Assembly: GCF_900102685.1 (NCBI RefSeq)
Contig: NZ_FMZA01000008.1
Span: forward strand, 1 to 64,000
Direction of reading: 5' to 3'
Length of the DNA stretch: 64,000 bases
Origin: Melghirimyces thermohalophilus
GTDB taxonomy: Bacteria; Bacillota; Bacilli; Thermoactinomycetales; DSM-45169
The position numbers were made by a program, and so were the translations under genes. The notes under the pieces were generated by a model. That model did no database searches. It saw only the letters and a program-made list of their open reading frames with translations, and was not told the DNA's origin. Positions 55,581 through 63,422 of this stretch are shown here, in pieces. Position 1 is the stretch's first letter, and each line of letters starts with the position of its first letter.

Positions 55581-56721
55581 GAATCCATTCCTCCTCTGCG
55601 GCTTTCATTCCGGCTCCTGTCTCCACGGGAGCTCCGATGCGTTTGAGAGCAACTTCTAGCGCGGACAGGGTGCTCAACATATCCAAGGGATCGGCATAAC
55701 CCATATGACCGATACGGAAGACCTTCCCTTTTAAGCGCTGCTGTCCCCCAGCGACGCGGACGCCCAGTTGACGTAGCTCTTTTCGCAGGTCCTCGACAGA
55801 CCAATCAGCTCCCCCTTTGACCGCGGTCACAGTAGGGGAGGCGTCGCGGTTTTCTGTCAACAAGGGCAGTCCCAGTGCCTCAATCCCCTTTCGCAGGATG
55901 TCCCTCATGAGGCGATGGCGGGCGTACACATTTTCCAAACCTTCCTCCTCCAACATATTGAGCACTTCCTCCAGCCCAAAAAAGAGGGAGACGGCCGGTG
56001 TGTTCGGTGTGTTAGCTTTTTCCAGGCTTTTGCGATATTGCCTAAAATCCAGGTAGTAACGGGGATGGGTGTTCGCCTCCACCCTCTTCCACGCCCGGTC
56101 GCTCACCGCGGCAAAGGCGAGTCCCGGGGGAAGCATCAGCGCTTTTTGGGAACCGGTGACCAGAATATCGACGCCCCATTCCTCCGCTTTGGCAGGCGTT
56201 CCACCGATACAGCTTACTCCGTCCACGATGGTGAGAGCCTCCGTGTGTTCCCGAACCTCGCGGGCCAGTTCCGGGATCGGATTGAGCACTCCGGTAGATG
56301 TTTCGCAGAAGGTGAGAAAGACGGCTTTGACACGGGAATGCTGTTTCAGAAAATCAGCCAATTCTTCCGGTCGACAAGCTTTGCCCCATTCGATATCCAG
56401 GCGATGAACCTTAACCTGCATCGAGTCCAGGATTTGGGCGAAACGGTCCCCGAAGGCGCCGGACACGACAACGGCTGCTTCCTCTCCTTCAGATACCGTG
56501 TTGGCCGCGGCTGCTTCCAAAGCTGATGTTCCGCTGCCGGTCAACAGCAGGACGGGGTTCGGGGTGCCGAAAATGGGACGAAGCCGCTCGCTGAGGTCTT
56601 GAACTAACTGGGCACAGTCCGGATCCCTGTGTCCGATCATCGGCCTCGACATGGCCAGTTGGACCCGTGGCGGGACCGGAGTCGGTCCAGGAAGTTGTAG
56701 TCGATACTTTTCTTTTTGCAT
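55558..56721 (-). CDS. class V aminotransferase (serine-pyruvate/alanine-glyoxylate type)
   Basis: PLP enzyme of 387 residues. PGPTPVPPRV opens it, and the PLP lysine is in VTGSQKALMLPPG. The family transfers amino groups among serine, alanine, glyoxylate and phosphohydroxypyruvate. Coupling to serA under a serine T-box suggests it acts as the phosphoserine (or serine) aminotransferase, in place of a classical serC, which is not nearby. The ATG at 56721 is 9 nt after AAGGAGGAGA; a longer upstream frame lies in the leader and is excluded. Confidence 0.88.
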   Translation of the reverse strand: MQKEKYRLQLPGPTPVPPRVQLAMSRPMIGHRDPDCAQLVQDLSERLRPIFGTPNPVLLLTGSGTSALEAAAANTVSEGEEAAVVVSGAFGDRFAQILDSMQVKVHRLDIEWGKACRPEELADFLKQHSRVKAVFLTFCETSTGVLNPIPELAREVREHTEALTIVDGVSCIGGTPAKAEEWGVDILVTGSQKALMLPPGLAFAAVSDRAWKRVEANTHPRYYLDFRQYRKSLEKANTPNTPAVSLFFGLEEVLNMLEEEGLENVYARHRLMRDILRKGIEALGLPLLTENRDASPTVTAVKGGADWSVEDLRKELRQLGVRVAGGQQRLKGKVFRIGHMGYADPLDMLSTLSALEVALKRIGAPVETGAGMKAAEEEWIRVSRVNH

Positions 56722-56746
56722 CAAGGTTTCTCTCCTCCTTATCTGT

Positions 56747-57040
56747 AAAAAGAAAAGCCTTTCATCCACACGCTGTCGTTGTGACAGGTGAGGGACGAAA
56801 GGCCGTGTTGCCACCCTCATTCACCCCGGCTTCACAGCTCGAGGTCTCAACGGGTTATTAACCCTGGGATAACGGTCCGCCGAATCCAGCCTAATTCCCC
56901 AGATACGGGTTTCAGCCGGTTGACTCCGGAGTGCTCCGCTGCGGACGAAACACCGATTCACAGCAACCATCGGCTCTCTGGAGTTCCGCCATTCGCAACT
57001 TGGCTCCATCATTGTCGATGGACTATGACGATTTCCTCAA
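56747..57040 (-). promoter_or_regulatory. T-box leader, probably serine-specific
   Basis: On the minus strand a leader of about 290 nt contains the T-box bulge sequence AGGGTGGCAACACGG (56817-56803) and a following terminator GCCTTTC/GAAAGGC with T run (56803-56747). The Stem I segment CAGAGAGCCGATGG (AG bulge region) is present. The likely specifier is AGC (56935-56933, in GGAGCACTCC), a serine codon. Uncharged tRNA-Ser would allow read-through into the aminotransferase and serA. The specifier is assigned by eye. Confidence 0.88.
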
Positions 57041-57054
57041 AAAATGTTGTATTT

Positions 57055-57083
57055 ACTCTAACACGGTAAAGCAGGGGTGTCAA
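57055..57083 (-). promoter_or_regulatory. sigma-A promoter of the serine T-box operon
   Basis: Minus strand TTGACA (57083-57078), 17-bp spacer, TAGAGT (57060-57055). Transcription would start near 57048, at the T-box. Confidence 0.78.
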
Positions 57084-57173
57084 CAGGAGGAAGCCCTCAA
57101 ATTCATGCCCAGGCTGGGTCCGGTTGTGATACCATGGCTATGCCGCAGGTTGCCGGGAGAGGAGGGAATGTGA

Positions 57174-59285
57174 TTGAAAACAGATGACGCTGTAAATCGA
57201 TCGGGACTGAACGAGCGGCAGCTGGAAGCGGTTTCTGTCGAAGATGGTTCTGTGGCAGTTTATGCAGGTCCGGGGAGCGGAAAAACCACCGTGCTGACGA
57301 ACAGGATCATCTGGTTACTCCAACGGGGCGAACCAGCAGAAAATATGTTGGTGGTCACGTTTACCCGGGCAGCAGCGCGGGAGATGGAGGAGCGATTGGT
57401 ACAACAGCTGGGACCGGTGCGGGGCCTTACAATTGGCACCTTCCACTCGGTCTTTCTCCGCCTGTTACGAGAGGTGGGGGTGGCGATTCCCCGGTTGCTG
57501 GATGACAGGGAGCAGACAGCGATGATCCGAAGGCTGTTGACGGAGATGGAACAGCCCGACGATGAAGAGGCGGTTGCCCATCAGCTGAGTCGCATCGGTT
57601 TTTGCAAGAGCAACCTGATCATGCCGGAACGGATGAAGGTGAAAAAAGAGCAGAATATCGCCTTTCGTCGTCTGTTCCTGGCCTACGAAGACAAGAAAGA
57701 ACAACAACGGGTATGGGATTATGACGATATTCTCCTCCGTTTTTATCAACAGCTTCAAGGCTCGCCCGGGAATTTTCTGCGCGGGCGTTTTTCTCATATA
57801 TTGGTGGATGAATTTCAGGATATCAACCGAGTGCAGTTTGAAGCGGTGCGCTTGCTTTTATCAGAAGAAGGGCATCTGTTTGCGGTGGGGGACGATGACC
57901 AATCGATATACGGCTTCCGGGGAAGCGATCCCCGATACATGATCGAGCTGCCTGATCGTTTCCCCGCATGCAGGCGGGTGGTCTTGTCGACGAATTACCG
58001 TTCCACTGAGCGTATCATCAAAACCGGGCAACAGTTGATCGCCCACAACCGCCACCGGGAACCGAAACGCTTACACGGGACGGGCATACAGGGGGAAGCT
58101 CCCCGCTGGTTGGAAGCTGCCGATGAAGAGGATGAGGCCCGACAGATCTTAAACCTGTTGCAAGATGGCCGAGAAACCGCGATTCTCTATCGGACCTCCA
58201 CCCAGGCACGGGCGCTGATCGACGGTTTGGTCCGGGAGGATATCCCTTTTTCCGTGTCACCGGGGGATGCCGGCTTTTATCGGCGGTGGCAGGTTATCGA
58301 TGTACTCAGTTACTTGAAGCTGGCTGAGAACCCCGATGATTTAGACGCTCTCATGCGGGTGATCAATCGTCCGAAACGATATCTGTACGGGGAAGAGTGG
58401 GTCGATTCCCTCTGGCAGTTGTCCCAAAGAAGCGGCGCTTCTCTTCTGGAGTCGCTCCCGCGTCTAAAGGAGCTCAAACCTTATCAAAAGAAGTATTTGC
58501 AGGAAATGGTCCGCCAAGTTTTATCCCTGAGAGGTCTTCCTTTATCGCAAGCGGTAAGTCGTGTGCGGCGGGAGATCGGTTATGATCATTTCCTCTCAAC
58601 CATGGCCAAAGACTTGGGGCAAGACTTTGCTGCCCTTCTGGAACCGGTAGAGGAGTTGTCGGTGGCGGCGGAATCCTACACTGATGCACCTGATTTTTTA
58701 GCCCACATTCAAAAAGTGGAGCAAAGGATTCGACAACAGCCCTCTACATCTCAGGTCCACCTGATGACACTACATAAGTCCAAGGGACTGGAGTTTGAGC
58801 GAGTGATCTTGATCGGGCTTCACGGGATGGTGCTGCCACACCACAGAAGCCTCCAGGTACCTGAGAAACAGAAGGGGTGGGCTTGGGAAGAAGAGAGGCG
58901 GTTGCTCTATGTGGGGATCACCCGGGCCAAAGAGGAATTGGTGTTCGCGGTCAGCCGCACTCGGCAAGGAAAACGAGTGGGGCCTTCCCCTTTTTTAAAG
59001 GAGCTGGGTTTACCTGTTGCGGCGAAGTCTTCCCCTGTTCGCGATGAAAAACCCGTTTCTGAGCAAGATGCGGAGCAGCCTCAGTTGCGTTATGGTGGAG
59101 AACCGATCGCCGAAGGTGATCGGTTGCTCCATTCCCGCTGGGGCGAAGGTTTTGTCATCGGGTGGGAAACCCTCGGGGGAACGGCGCCGGGCCGTAAAGT
59201 CACCTTGCGTTTTGGGCGGGAGACGCGCAGCCTTCATTATGAACTTTCCCGACAGCTGGGGATTTTAGATAGGCCTTCAACATAA
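57174..59285 (+). CDS. UvrD/PcrA-like superfamily 1 DNA helicase
   Basis: 703 residues. Helicase motifs: Walker A AGPGSGKT (31-38), VVTFTRAAAREM, VDEFQDIN (II), GDDDQSIYGFRG (III), TNYRST (IV), MTLHKSKGLEFE (V) and RRLLYVGITRAKEELVFA (VI). A C-terminal SH3/Tudor-like segment (GDRLLHSRWGEGFVIG, near 645) resembles that of PcrA. It is shorter than typical PcrA and lacks a pcrA-ligA neighbourhood, so it is probably a second helicase of this family for repair. TTG at 57174 follows GAGGAGGG. Confidence 0.9.
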   Translation: MKTDDAVNRSGLNERQLEAVSVEDGSVAVYAGPGSGKTTVLTNRIIWLLQRGEPAENMLVVTFTRAAAREMEERLVQQLGPVRGLTIGTFHSVFLRLLREVGVAIPRLLDDREQTAMIRRLLTEMEQPDDEEAVAHQLSRIGFCKSNLIMPERMKVKKEQNIAFRRLFLAYEDKKEQQRVWDYDDILLRFYQQLQGSPGNFLRGRFSHILVDEFQDINRVQFEAVRLLLSEEGHLFAVGDDDQSIYGFRGSDPRYMIELPDRFPACRRVVLSTNYRSTERIIKTGQQLIAHNRHREPKRLHGTGIQGEAPRWLEAADEEDEARQILNLLQDGRETAILYRTSTQARALIDGLVREDIPFSVSPGDAGFYRRWQVIDVLSYLKLAENPDDLDALMRVINRPKRYLYGEEWVDSLWQLSQRSGASLLESLPRLKELKPYQKKYLQEMVRQVLSLRGLPLSQAVSRVRREIGYDHFLSTMAKDLGQDFAALLEPVEELSVAAESYTDAPDFLAHIQKVEQRIRQQPSTSQVHLMTLHKSKGLEFERVILIGLHGMVLPHHRSLQVPEKQKGWAWEEERRLLYVGITRAKEELVFAVSRTRQGKRVGPSPFLKELGLPVAAKSSPVRDEKPVSEQDAEQPQLRYGGEPIAEGDRLLHSRWGEGFVIGWETLGGTAPGRKVTLRFGRETRSLHYELSRQLGILDRPST

Positions 59286-59320
59286 AAAAGAGCAGCGGAA
59301 TTCATTTCGCTGCTCTTTTC
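59286..59320. terminator. bidirectional terminator between helicase and ppa
   Basis: Stem around AAAAGAGCAGCG/CGCTGCTCTTTT between the convergent stops, with A and T arms. Confidence 0.85.
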
Positions 59321-59326
59321 TGATGG

Positions 59327-59818
59327 TTAACCTTGATAACGTTTCAGGCTGGCTTGATACAGTTCCTCCGCCGTGTCGGCTTCTTTCCAACCCTCGATTT
59401 TGGTTTCCTTGTTTTCGAGATCTTTATAGACCTGGAAGAAATGTTCAATCTCTTTCAGGATGTGGGAGGGAACGTCGTTTAAGGATTTGACGTGATCCCA
59501 GCGCGGATCTTCCACAGGAACACCCAGCAGTTTTTCATCTTTCCCTTTGTCGTCGCTCATTAGCAGAGCCCCGATTACTCGGGATTTGATGACGCACCCG
59601 GGAAAAGTGGGGAAGGTGGTCAGGACCAAAATATCCAAGGGATCCCCGTCTTCCGCCAGGGTGTTTTCCAGATACCCGTATTCCGTGGGATAATGCATGG
59701 GGGAATATAAAACCCGGTCCAGGCGGAAAACACCCTTCTCTTTGTCGTACTCATATTTGTTTTGGCTGCCTGTGGGAATCTCAATAAAGGCGTCTACTGT
59801 CAGTTCGTTTTGTGCCAT
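59327..59818 (-). CDS. ppa: inorganic pyrophosphatase, family I
   Basis: Soluble magnesium-dependent pyrophosphatase of 163 residues. EIPTGSQNKYEYD near the start and the active-site EDGDPLDILV near residue 56 are diagnostic, together with YPTEYGY. ATG at 59818 with GAGGAGG. Many Bacillus have a family II enzyme instead, so a family I enzyme is a lineage marker. Own promoter. Confidence 0.94.
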   Translation of the reverse strand: MAQNELTVDAFIEIPTGSQNKYEYDKEKGVFRLDRVLYSPMHYPTEYGYLENTLAEDGDPLDILVLTTFPTFPGCVIKSRVIGALLMSDDKGKDEKLLGVPVEDPRWDHVKSLNDVPSHILKEIEHFFQVYKDLENKETKIEGWKEADTAEELYQASLKRYQG

Positions 59819-59877
59819 GCGAGTACAATCCTCCTCAGCTTCATTTATGTAAACCCGTCAGGGTCCGACTCTAACCT

Positions 59878-59906
59878 ATTGTATTCTCTTTTCCGTCCAG
59901 AATCAA
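59878..59906 (-). promoter_or_regulatory. sigma-A promoter of ppa
   Basis: Minus strand TTGATT (59906-59901), 17-bp spacer, TACAAT (59883-59878), about 60 bp before the start codon. Confidence 0.75.
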
Positions 59907-59981
59907 TTTGCACTTGCTCTATTTCTATCGGCTCCATGTTAAGATGGATAAGATCGAAACTTCTGTGTCAGGTGGGATTTT

Positions 59982-60329
59982 ATGTCGGAACAAGGGGGAA
60001 TCCATCGGATCAGCGCCCACAGCTTTGCGGAGAAATACAGCCGCGGAAAGCTGGAAAATGCCTTGCTGCTGGATGTTCGGGAGCCGAGGGAGTGGGAGGT
60101 TTATCATCTGGACGGGACGACGCTGATTCCTCTGCACATCCTTCCCGGCATGCTGGATCACCTCGATCCGGAACAGCCGGTTTATGTCTTTTGCGCCCAC
60201 GGGATCCGCAGCTTACAGGCCGTCCAATGGCTGTACGAGTGCGGATACCGGCAGGTGTTCCATGTGGACGGCGGTTTGGCGGAAGTGATGCTTTATCTGG
60301 AGGGAAGGGGGGGGAGGGGAGAAATTTAA
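59982..60329 (+). CDS. single-domain rhodanese-like protein
   Basis: 115 residues with one rhodanese domain: LLDVREPREWEVYHLDG and the active-site loop CAHGIRS with the catalytic Cys71. It would carry sulfane sulfur or detoxify cyanide; the acceptor is unknown. GGTGGGA precedes the ATG. The next gene, about 90 bp downstream, is a CPBP protease. Confidence 0.88.
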   Translation: MSEQGGIHRISAHSFAEKYSRGKLENALLLDVREPREWEVYHLDGTTLIPLHILPGMLDHLDPEQPVYVFCAHGIRSLQAVQWLYECGYRQVFHVDGGLAEVMLYLEGRGGRGEI

Positions 60330-60422
60330 AAGCTTCCCTTTGCCCGGAATGGAATGGCGTTTAGCATTAATGAAGGCGTCCCCTCCTAGGGCGAAAACAG
60401 GAGAGAGGGAGGGAGAGGTTGC

Positions 60423-60986
60423 ATGGAAGGAAACGGGGACAAACAACCATGGGATGGACGACTGCTCCTTTTGAATCTGTGCCTAACCCAGGTGTTGGTG
60501 GTTTTGCTGGCGGTGGGTTTGTTACTGGTACAGGGGCGTTTGGGGGTGGGACTGTGGACACCGGCTGGGGTGAAAATGTGGGTGCTTGGGCTTTTTATCG
60601 GTCTCACTGTGGTCGGATTGGATGGGCTTGTGTACCGGTTTTTACCCCGCTCTTGGACAGATGATGGGGGGCTGAACCGGATGTTATTTGAACATATGCC
60701 CGTCGGTTGGATTGCGATCGTTGCTCTGAGTGCGGCGTTGGCAGAGGAATTATTATTTCGGGGAGCGCTCCAGTATTGGTTGGGGATCGTCGGGAGCAGT
60801 CTGCTCTTTACGTTGATCCATTTCCGCTATCTTAAAAAATGGCTGCTTGTGTTGATGCTCTTTGGGATCAGCCTTGTTTTCGGGTGGATGACGGATTTCT
60901 CCGGGAGCCTCGTTCCCGCGATGTGTGCTCACTTTGTCATCGATTTTTTGATGGGGCTGTTGATCCGTTATGGCAAAGTTGGATAG
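60423..60986 (+). CDS. CPBP-family intramembrane metalloprotease
   Basis: 187 residues with about five hydrophobic spans. The CPBP/Abi motifs are EELLFRGAL (Glu-Glu and Arg, near 102-110), FTLIHFRY and a C-terminal MCAHFVIDF with the last His. Members process prenylated or small membrane proteins; in bacteria some serve bacteriocin immunity. No bacteriocin genes are near. GAGAGGTTGC precedes the ATG. Confidence 0.85.
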   Translation: MEGNGDKQPWDGRLLLLNLCLTQVLVVLLAVGLLLVQGRLGVGLWTPAGVKMWVLGLFIGLTVVGLDGLVYRFLPRSWTDDGGLNRMLFEHMPVGWIAIVALSAALAEELLFRGALQYWLGIVGSSLLFTLIHFRYLKKWLLVLMLFGISLVFGWMTDFSGSLVPAMCAHFVIDFLMGLLIRYGKVG

Positions 60987-61039
60987 CATGACAAGGGGAA
61001 GAGGAGTATATATTTATACAGAAGAGACGGAGAGGGGGG

Positions 61040-61438
61040 TTGGCGCTGTCCGGCATCTGGTTTCGCGGAGGGATCGGTTGGGTGGGATCGGTTTTGGCAG
61101 TTCTCTTTTTTCCCACTTCCCCGATGGCCGAGGCAAGCTTGTGGTATGTGATCGATTCCCAATTTTTGATCGCATGCGGATTGTCATGCTTATCCGCCTG
61201 GCAATTGGCTCGAGGCGGAGGCAAGGTTCTCTCCCGGCTGTTGTATCCACCTTTTTTGCGGAATCCCCGTGTTCGTCTTCATCTATTGCTGTTGGTTATC
61301 ACGATTATCGGGGGGACCGCGTTTCTTTCCTTTCAGCTGCCTGTCCCGGGCGCAGTTGCGGTGCTTTTTTTTACTGGCAGAGAAGCGCGGGCCTGGTGGA
61401 AGAAACGAAAAGCACTGGAATCGATCCGGTATTCTTGA
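61040..61438 (+). CDS. hypothetical membrane protein
   Basis: 132 residues with three hydrophobic stretches (about 10-24, 40-52, and 80-112) and a basic C-terminus. I do not recognise the family. TTG at 61040 follows a G-rich stretch (GAGAGGGGGG) that is rather close. Because it lies between a CPBP protease and a tRNA promoter it may be the last gene of that short cluster. The tRNA -35 box overlaps its end. Confidence 0.55.
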   Translation: MALSGIWFRGGIGWVGSVLAVLFFPTSPMAEASLWYVIDSQFLIACGLSCLSAWQLARGGGKVLSRLLYPPFLRNPRVRLHLLLLVITIIGGTAFLSFQLPVPGAVAVLFFTGREARAWWKKRKALESIRYS

Positions 61439-61463
61439 CAATATGAGTGGATCGTTATAAAAT
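61435..61463 (+). promoter_or_regulatory. strong sigma-A promoter of the tRNA genes
   Basis: TTGACA (61435-61440), 17-bp spacer, TAAAAT (61458-61463), 18 bp before tRNA-Ser. Confidence 0.87.
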
Positions 61464-61481
61464 AATTTAGTACCGGTTTGC

Positions 61482-61573
61482 GGAGAGGTGTCCGAGCGGC
61501 CGAAGGAGCACGATTGGAAATCGTGTAGGCGGTGAACACCGTCTCGAGGGTTCGAATCCCTCCCTCTCCGCCA
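61482..61573 (+). tRNA. tRNA-Ser (GGA)
   Basis: 92-nt class II tRNA: acceptor GGAGAGG/CCTCTCC, anticodon stem CACGA/TCGTG with loop TTGGAAA (anticodon GGA), long variable arm, GGTTCGAATCC T arm, and an encoded CCA end. It reads UCC and UCU serine codons. Confidence 0.96.
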
Positions 61574-61580
61574 CTATTAT

Positions 61581-61657
61581 GGCGGCGTAGCTCAACTGGC
61601 TAGAGCGTACGGTTCATACCCGTAAGGTTGGGGGTTCGAGACCCTCCGCCGCTACCA
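61581..61657 (+). tRNA. tRNA-Met (CAT), elongator type
   Basis: 77 nt: acceptor GGCGGCG/CGCCGCT (first pair G-T), anticodon stem TACGG/CCGTA with loop TTCATAC (anticodon CAT), GGGTTCGAGACCC T arm, encoded CCA. It closely resembles Bacillus elongator tRNA-Met; a tRNA-Ile2 with modified C34 is less likely. Separated from tRNA-Ser by 7 bp. Confidence 0.92.
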
Positions 61658-61723
61658 CGCCATCCTAGGATTTAGGGGCATGGTACCATCCGGATGCCCC
61701 TGTATATCCGTTGAATTGAAGAG

Positions 61724-61760
61724 GGAATCCGGCTGACAAAGTCTCGGGGTTCTTTTTTTT
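61724..61760 (+). terminator. probable terminator of the tRNA pair
   Basis: GAATCC/GGGGTTC stem (61725-61730 with 61746-61751) followed by T8. A GGGGCAT/ATGCCCC hairpin at about 61675-61700 lacks a T run. Confidence 0.55.
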
Positions 61761-61844
61761 ATATTTTTGATCCAATCGGCGCCATGTTGAATAGGTGCAT
61801 GGACAGGGATTTTTGTGTATGATGGGTATAGCTAGAAGGAAAAA

Positions 61845-61917
61845 GGAGACCTGACGCGTAACGAACGATGCCTCACCCTCATACGCTGTATTGTGCGGGT
61901 CTCCAGCGAGGGAGGGT
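61845..61917 (+). promoter_or_regulatory. structured leader of mecA/ypbH
   Basis: Outer stem GGAGACC/GGTCTCC (61845-61851 with 61898-61904) and inner stem GCGTA/TACGC (61856-61860 with 61882-61886) enclose a loop with ACCCTC (61875-61880). That loop is complementary to GAGGGT (61912-61917) in the ribosome-binding region, 5 nt before the start codon. This could mask translation by a pseudoknot. It matches no riboswitch class I know. Confidence 0.45.
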
Positions 61918-61922
61918 AAACC

Positions 61923-62516
61923 ATGCGTGTCGAGCGACTCAGTCGAGATAAAATCCGCTTTTTTTTATCCATGGATGATTTGATGGATCGGGGAATTGAA
62001 AAGGAAGATATGTGGCGGGACATACCGAAGGTACATGAGCTGTTTAACGATATGATGGATCAAGCATACCAGGAACTCGGTTTTGAAATCTCCGGTCCTG
62101 TAGCTGTTGAGGTGTTCGCCCTGCCGGCGCAGGGGATGGTGGTCGTGGTCACGCGAGGCCGGGTCCCTTCCCCCAGCGACCTTGATGAGTTGGATGGCGA
62201 TGATATGTACGAATTGGAAGTGACTTTGGAGGAGAGTGACCAGGTCATCTTTCAGTTTGATGATTTTGAACACCTTGTACAGGCGGCAGGCAGTGTTCGT
62301 TCTCTGCTTGGCCCACTTGGTAGGGTGTATGCTTATCATGACCGGTATTATCTGGTCCTCGACACTGATATGGAAAATGAAACCCTGCAAAAGGGGATTG
62401 CAGTTCTGTCTGAATTCGGAGAAGTTGCCACTGTCACCGAACATGTTTTGCAGGAATATGGAAAAACGATTTGGGACCAGGGAGCTGTCGAAGAGATTGT
62501 CCGTTACTTTGCCTGA
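61923..62516 (+). CDS. MecA/YpbH-family ClpC adaptor protein
   Basis: 197 residues. The N-terminal MRVERLSRDKIRFFLSMDDLMDRGI binds substrates in this family (quoted start only as a guide), an acidic linker follows (about 75-110), and the C-terminal domain from ESDQVIFQFDDFEHLVQAA contacts ClpC. In Bacillus MecA targets ComK for degradation, and the paralogue YpbH (MecB) is similar in length to this one, so orthology is open. ATG after GAGGGAGGG. Confidence 0.87.
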   Translation: MRVERLSRDKIRFFLSMDDLMDRGIEKEDMWRDIPKVHELFNDMMDQAYQELGFEISGPVAVEVFALPAQGMVVVVTRGRVPSPSDLDELDGDDMYELEVTLEESDQVIFQFDDFEHLVQAAGSVRSLLGPLGRVYAYHDRYYLVLDTDMENETLQKGIAVLSEFGEVATVTEHVLQEYGKTIWDQGAVEEIVRYFA

Positions 62517-62526
62517 TCCCATTGGC

Positions 62527-62557
62527 AAATGATCGCGGCCCTGACCGCGGTCATTTT
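62527..62557. terminator. terminator between mecA/ypbH and bshB2
   Basis: Twelve-bp stem with one T-G pair (62527-62538 with 62545-62556) and a T run, between convergent genes. Confidence 0.85.
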
Positions 62558-62561
62558 ATAT

Positions 62562-63248
62562 TTATAACAGTTCCTTCTCCGTTATGTCGACTGTTTTTCC
62601 CGTTTCCCGGTAGTATTCAACGGTTCGCAGGGATGGCCAGTCACCCTGCAAAACACCAGGAAAAACTCGTTCGATGGAGAGGTGTTGGGTCCGATGACAA
62701 CTTAACGCTTCCATGATCCCCTTGCGCCAGGGCCCCACTTCGATTCGGTGAGTGGCCTCCCATTCAGGGGGTGGATCATTTTCTGTGGGAGGTACAGCAA
62801 CATAATACAGGGGGACGGAAAAGGAAAGGCTGTCGACGGCGGCAGCGGTTGCCCGTTGGATCACCTGATGATCCGGGTGTCCGGAAATACCGTCAGGGGG
62901 GAAGGTGATCACCCCGTTAGGTTTTTCCTTGACAAGGATGTTTGCGATATCGGCGACAAGGCGCTCGAAGGGAAACATTTGCAGTTTTCCATCACCGAAA
63001 TCCCGTAAAATCAGGCGGTCGATGCCGAGTACAGCCGTCGCCTCTTCCAGTTCCTGTGTGCGCACCTCCCCCAATTGTTCCTGGGGGCAGAGGGGCGGGG
63101 TTCCAGGACGGCCCGCCTCCCCGCGTGTGGCACAGTATAGGATGATCTCACAATCCGGACGCTGGCTGTATCGGAGGATGGTACCTCCCGATGCAAAAGT
63201 TTCATCATCAGGGTGGGCAAATATAAAAATCAGTTTTTTATTAGACAA
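62562..63248 (-). CDS. bshB2: bacillithiol biosynthesis deacetylase (BshB2-like)
   Basis: PIG-L-family zinc deacetylase of 228 residues. The metal motif AHPDDE is at 11-16, and the later GISGHPDH supplies the other ligands. It removes the acetyl group from GlcNAc-malate in bacillithiol synthesis. The sequence is nearer BshB2 (YojG) than BshB1, which is normally beside bshA, absent here. A related deacetylase role is possible. Confidence 0.82.
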   Translation of the reverse strand: MSNKKLIFIFAHPDDETFASGGTILRYSQRPDCEIILYCATRGEAGRPGTPPLCPQEQLGEVRTQELEEATAVLGIDRLILRDFGDGKLQMFPFERLVADIANILVKEKPNGVITFPPDGISGHPDHQVIQRATAAAVDSLSFSVPLYYVAVPPTENDPPPEWEATHRIEVGPWRKGIMEALSCHRTQHLSIERVFPGVLQGDWPSLRTVEYYRETGKTVDITEKELL

Positions 63249-63422
63249 CTGAGATGACCTCCTTCAGCTTTCGTCTATTATATCGGTGAAGGGGATATCA
63301 CACCAGTTGCTCTGTTAAAGAGGGAAAAGTCGGACATGATATATAGTGTTCTCTTTCTTGAGATAACTGGTGTATACTTGGATATGAATTGCTGGGAATC
63401 ATTCTTTTCGAGGTGGTCAGGG

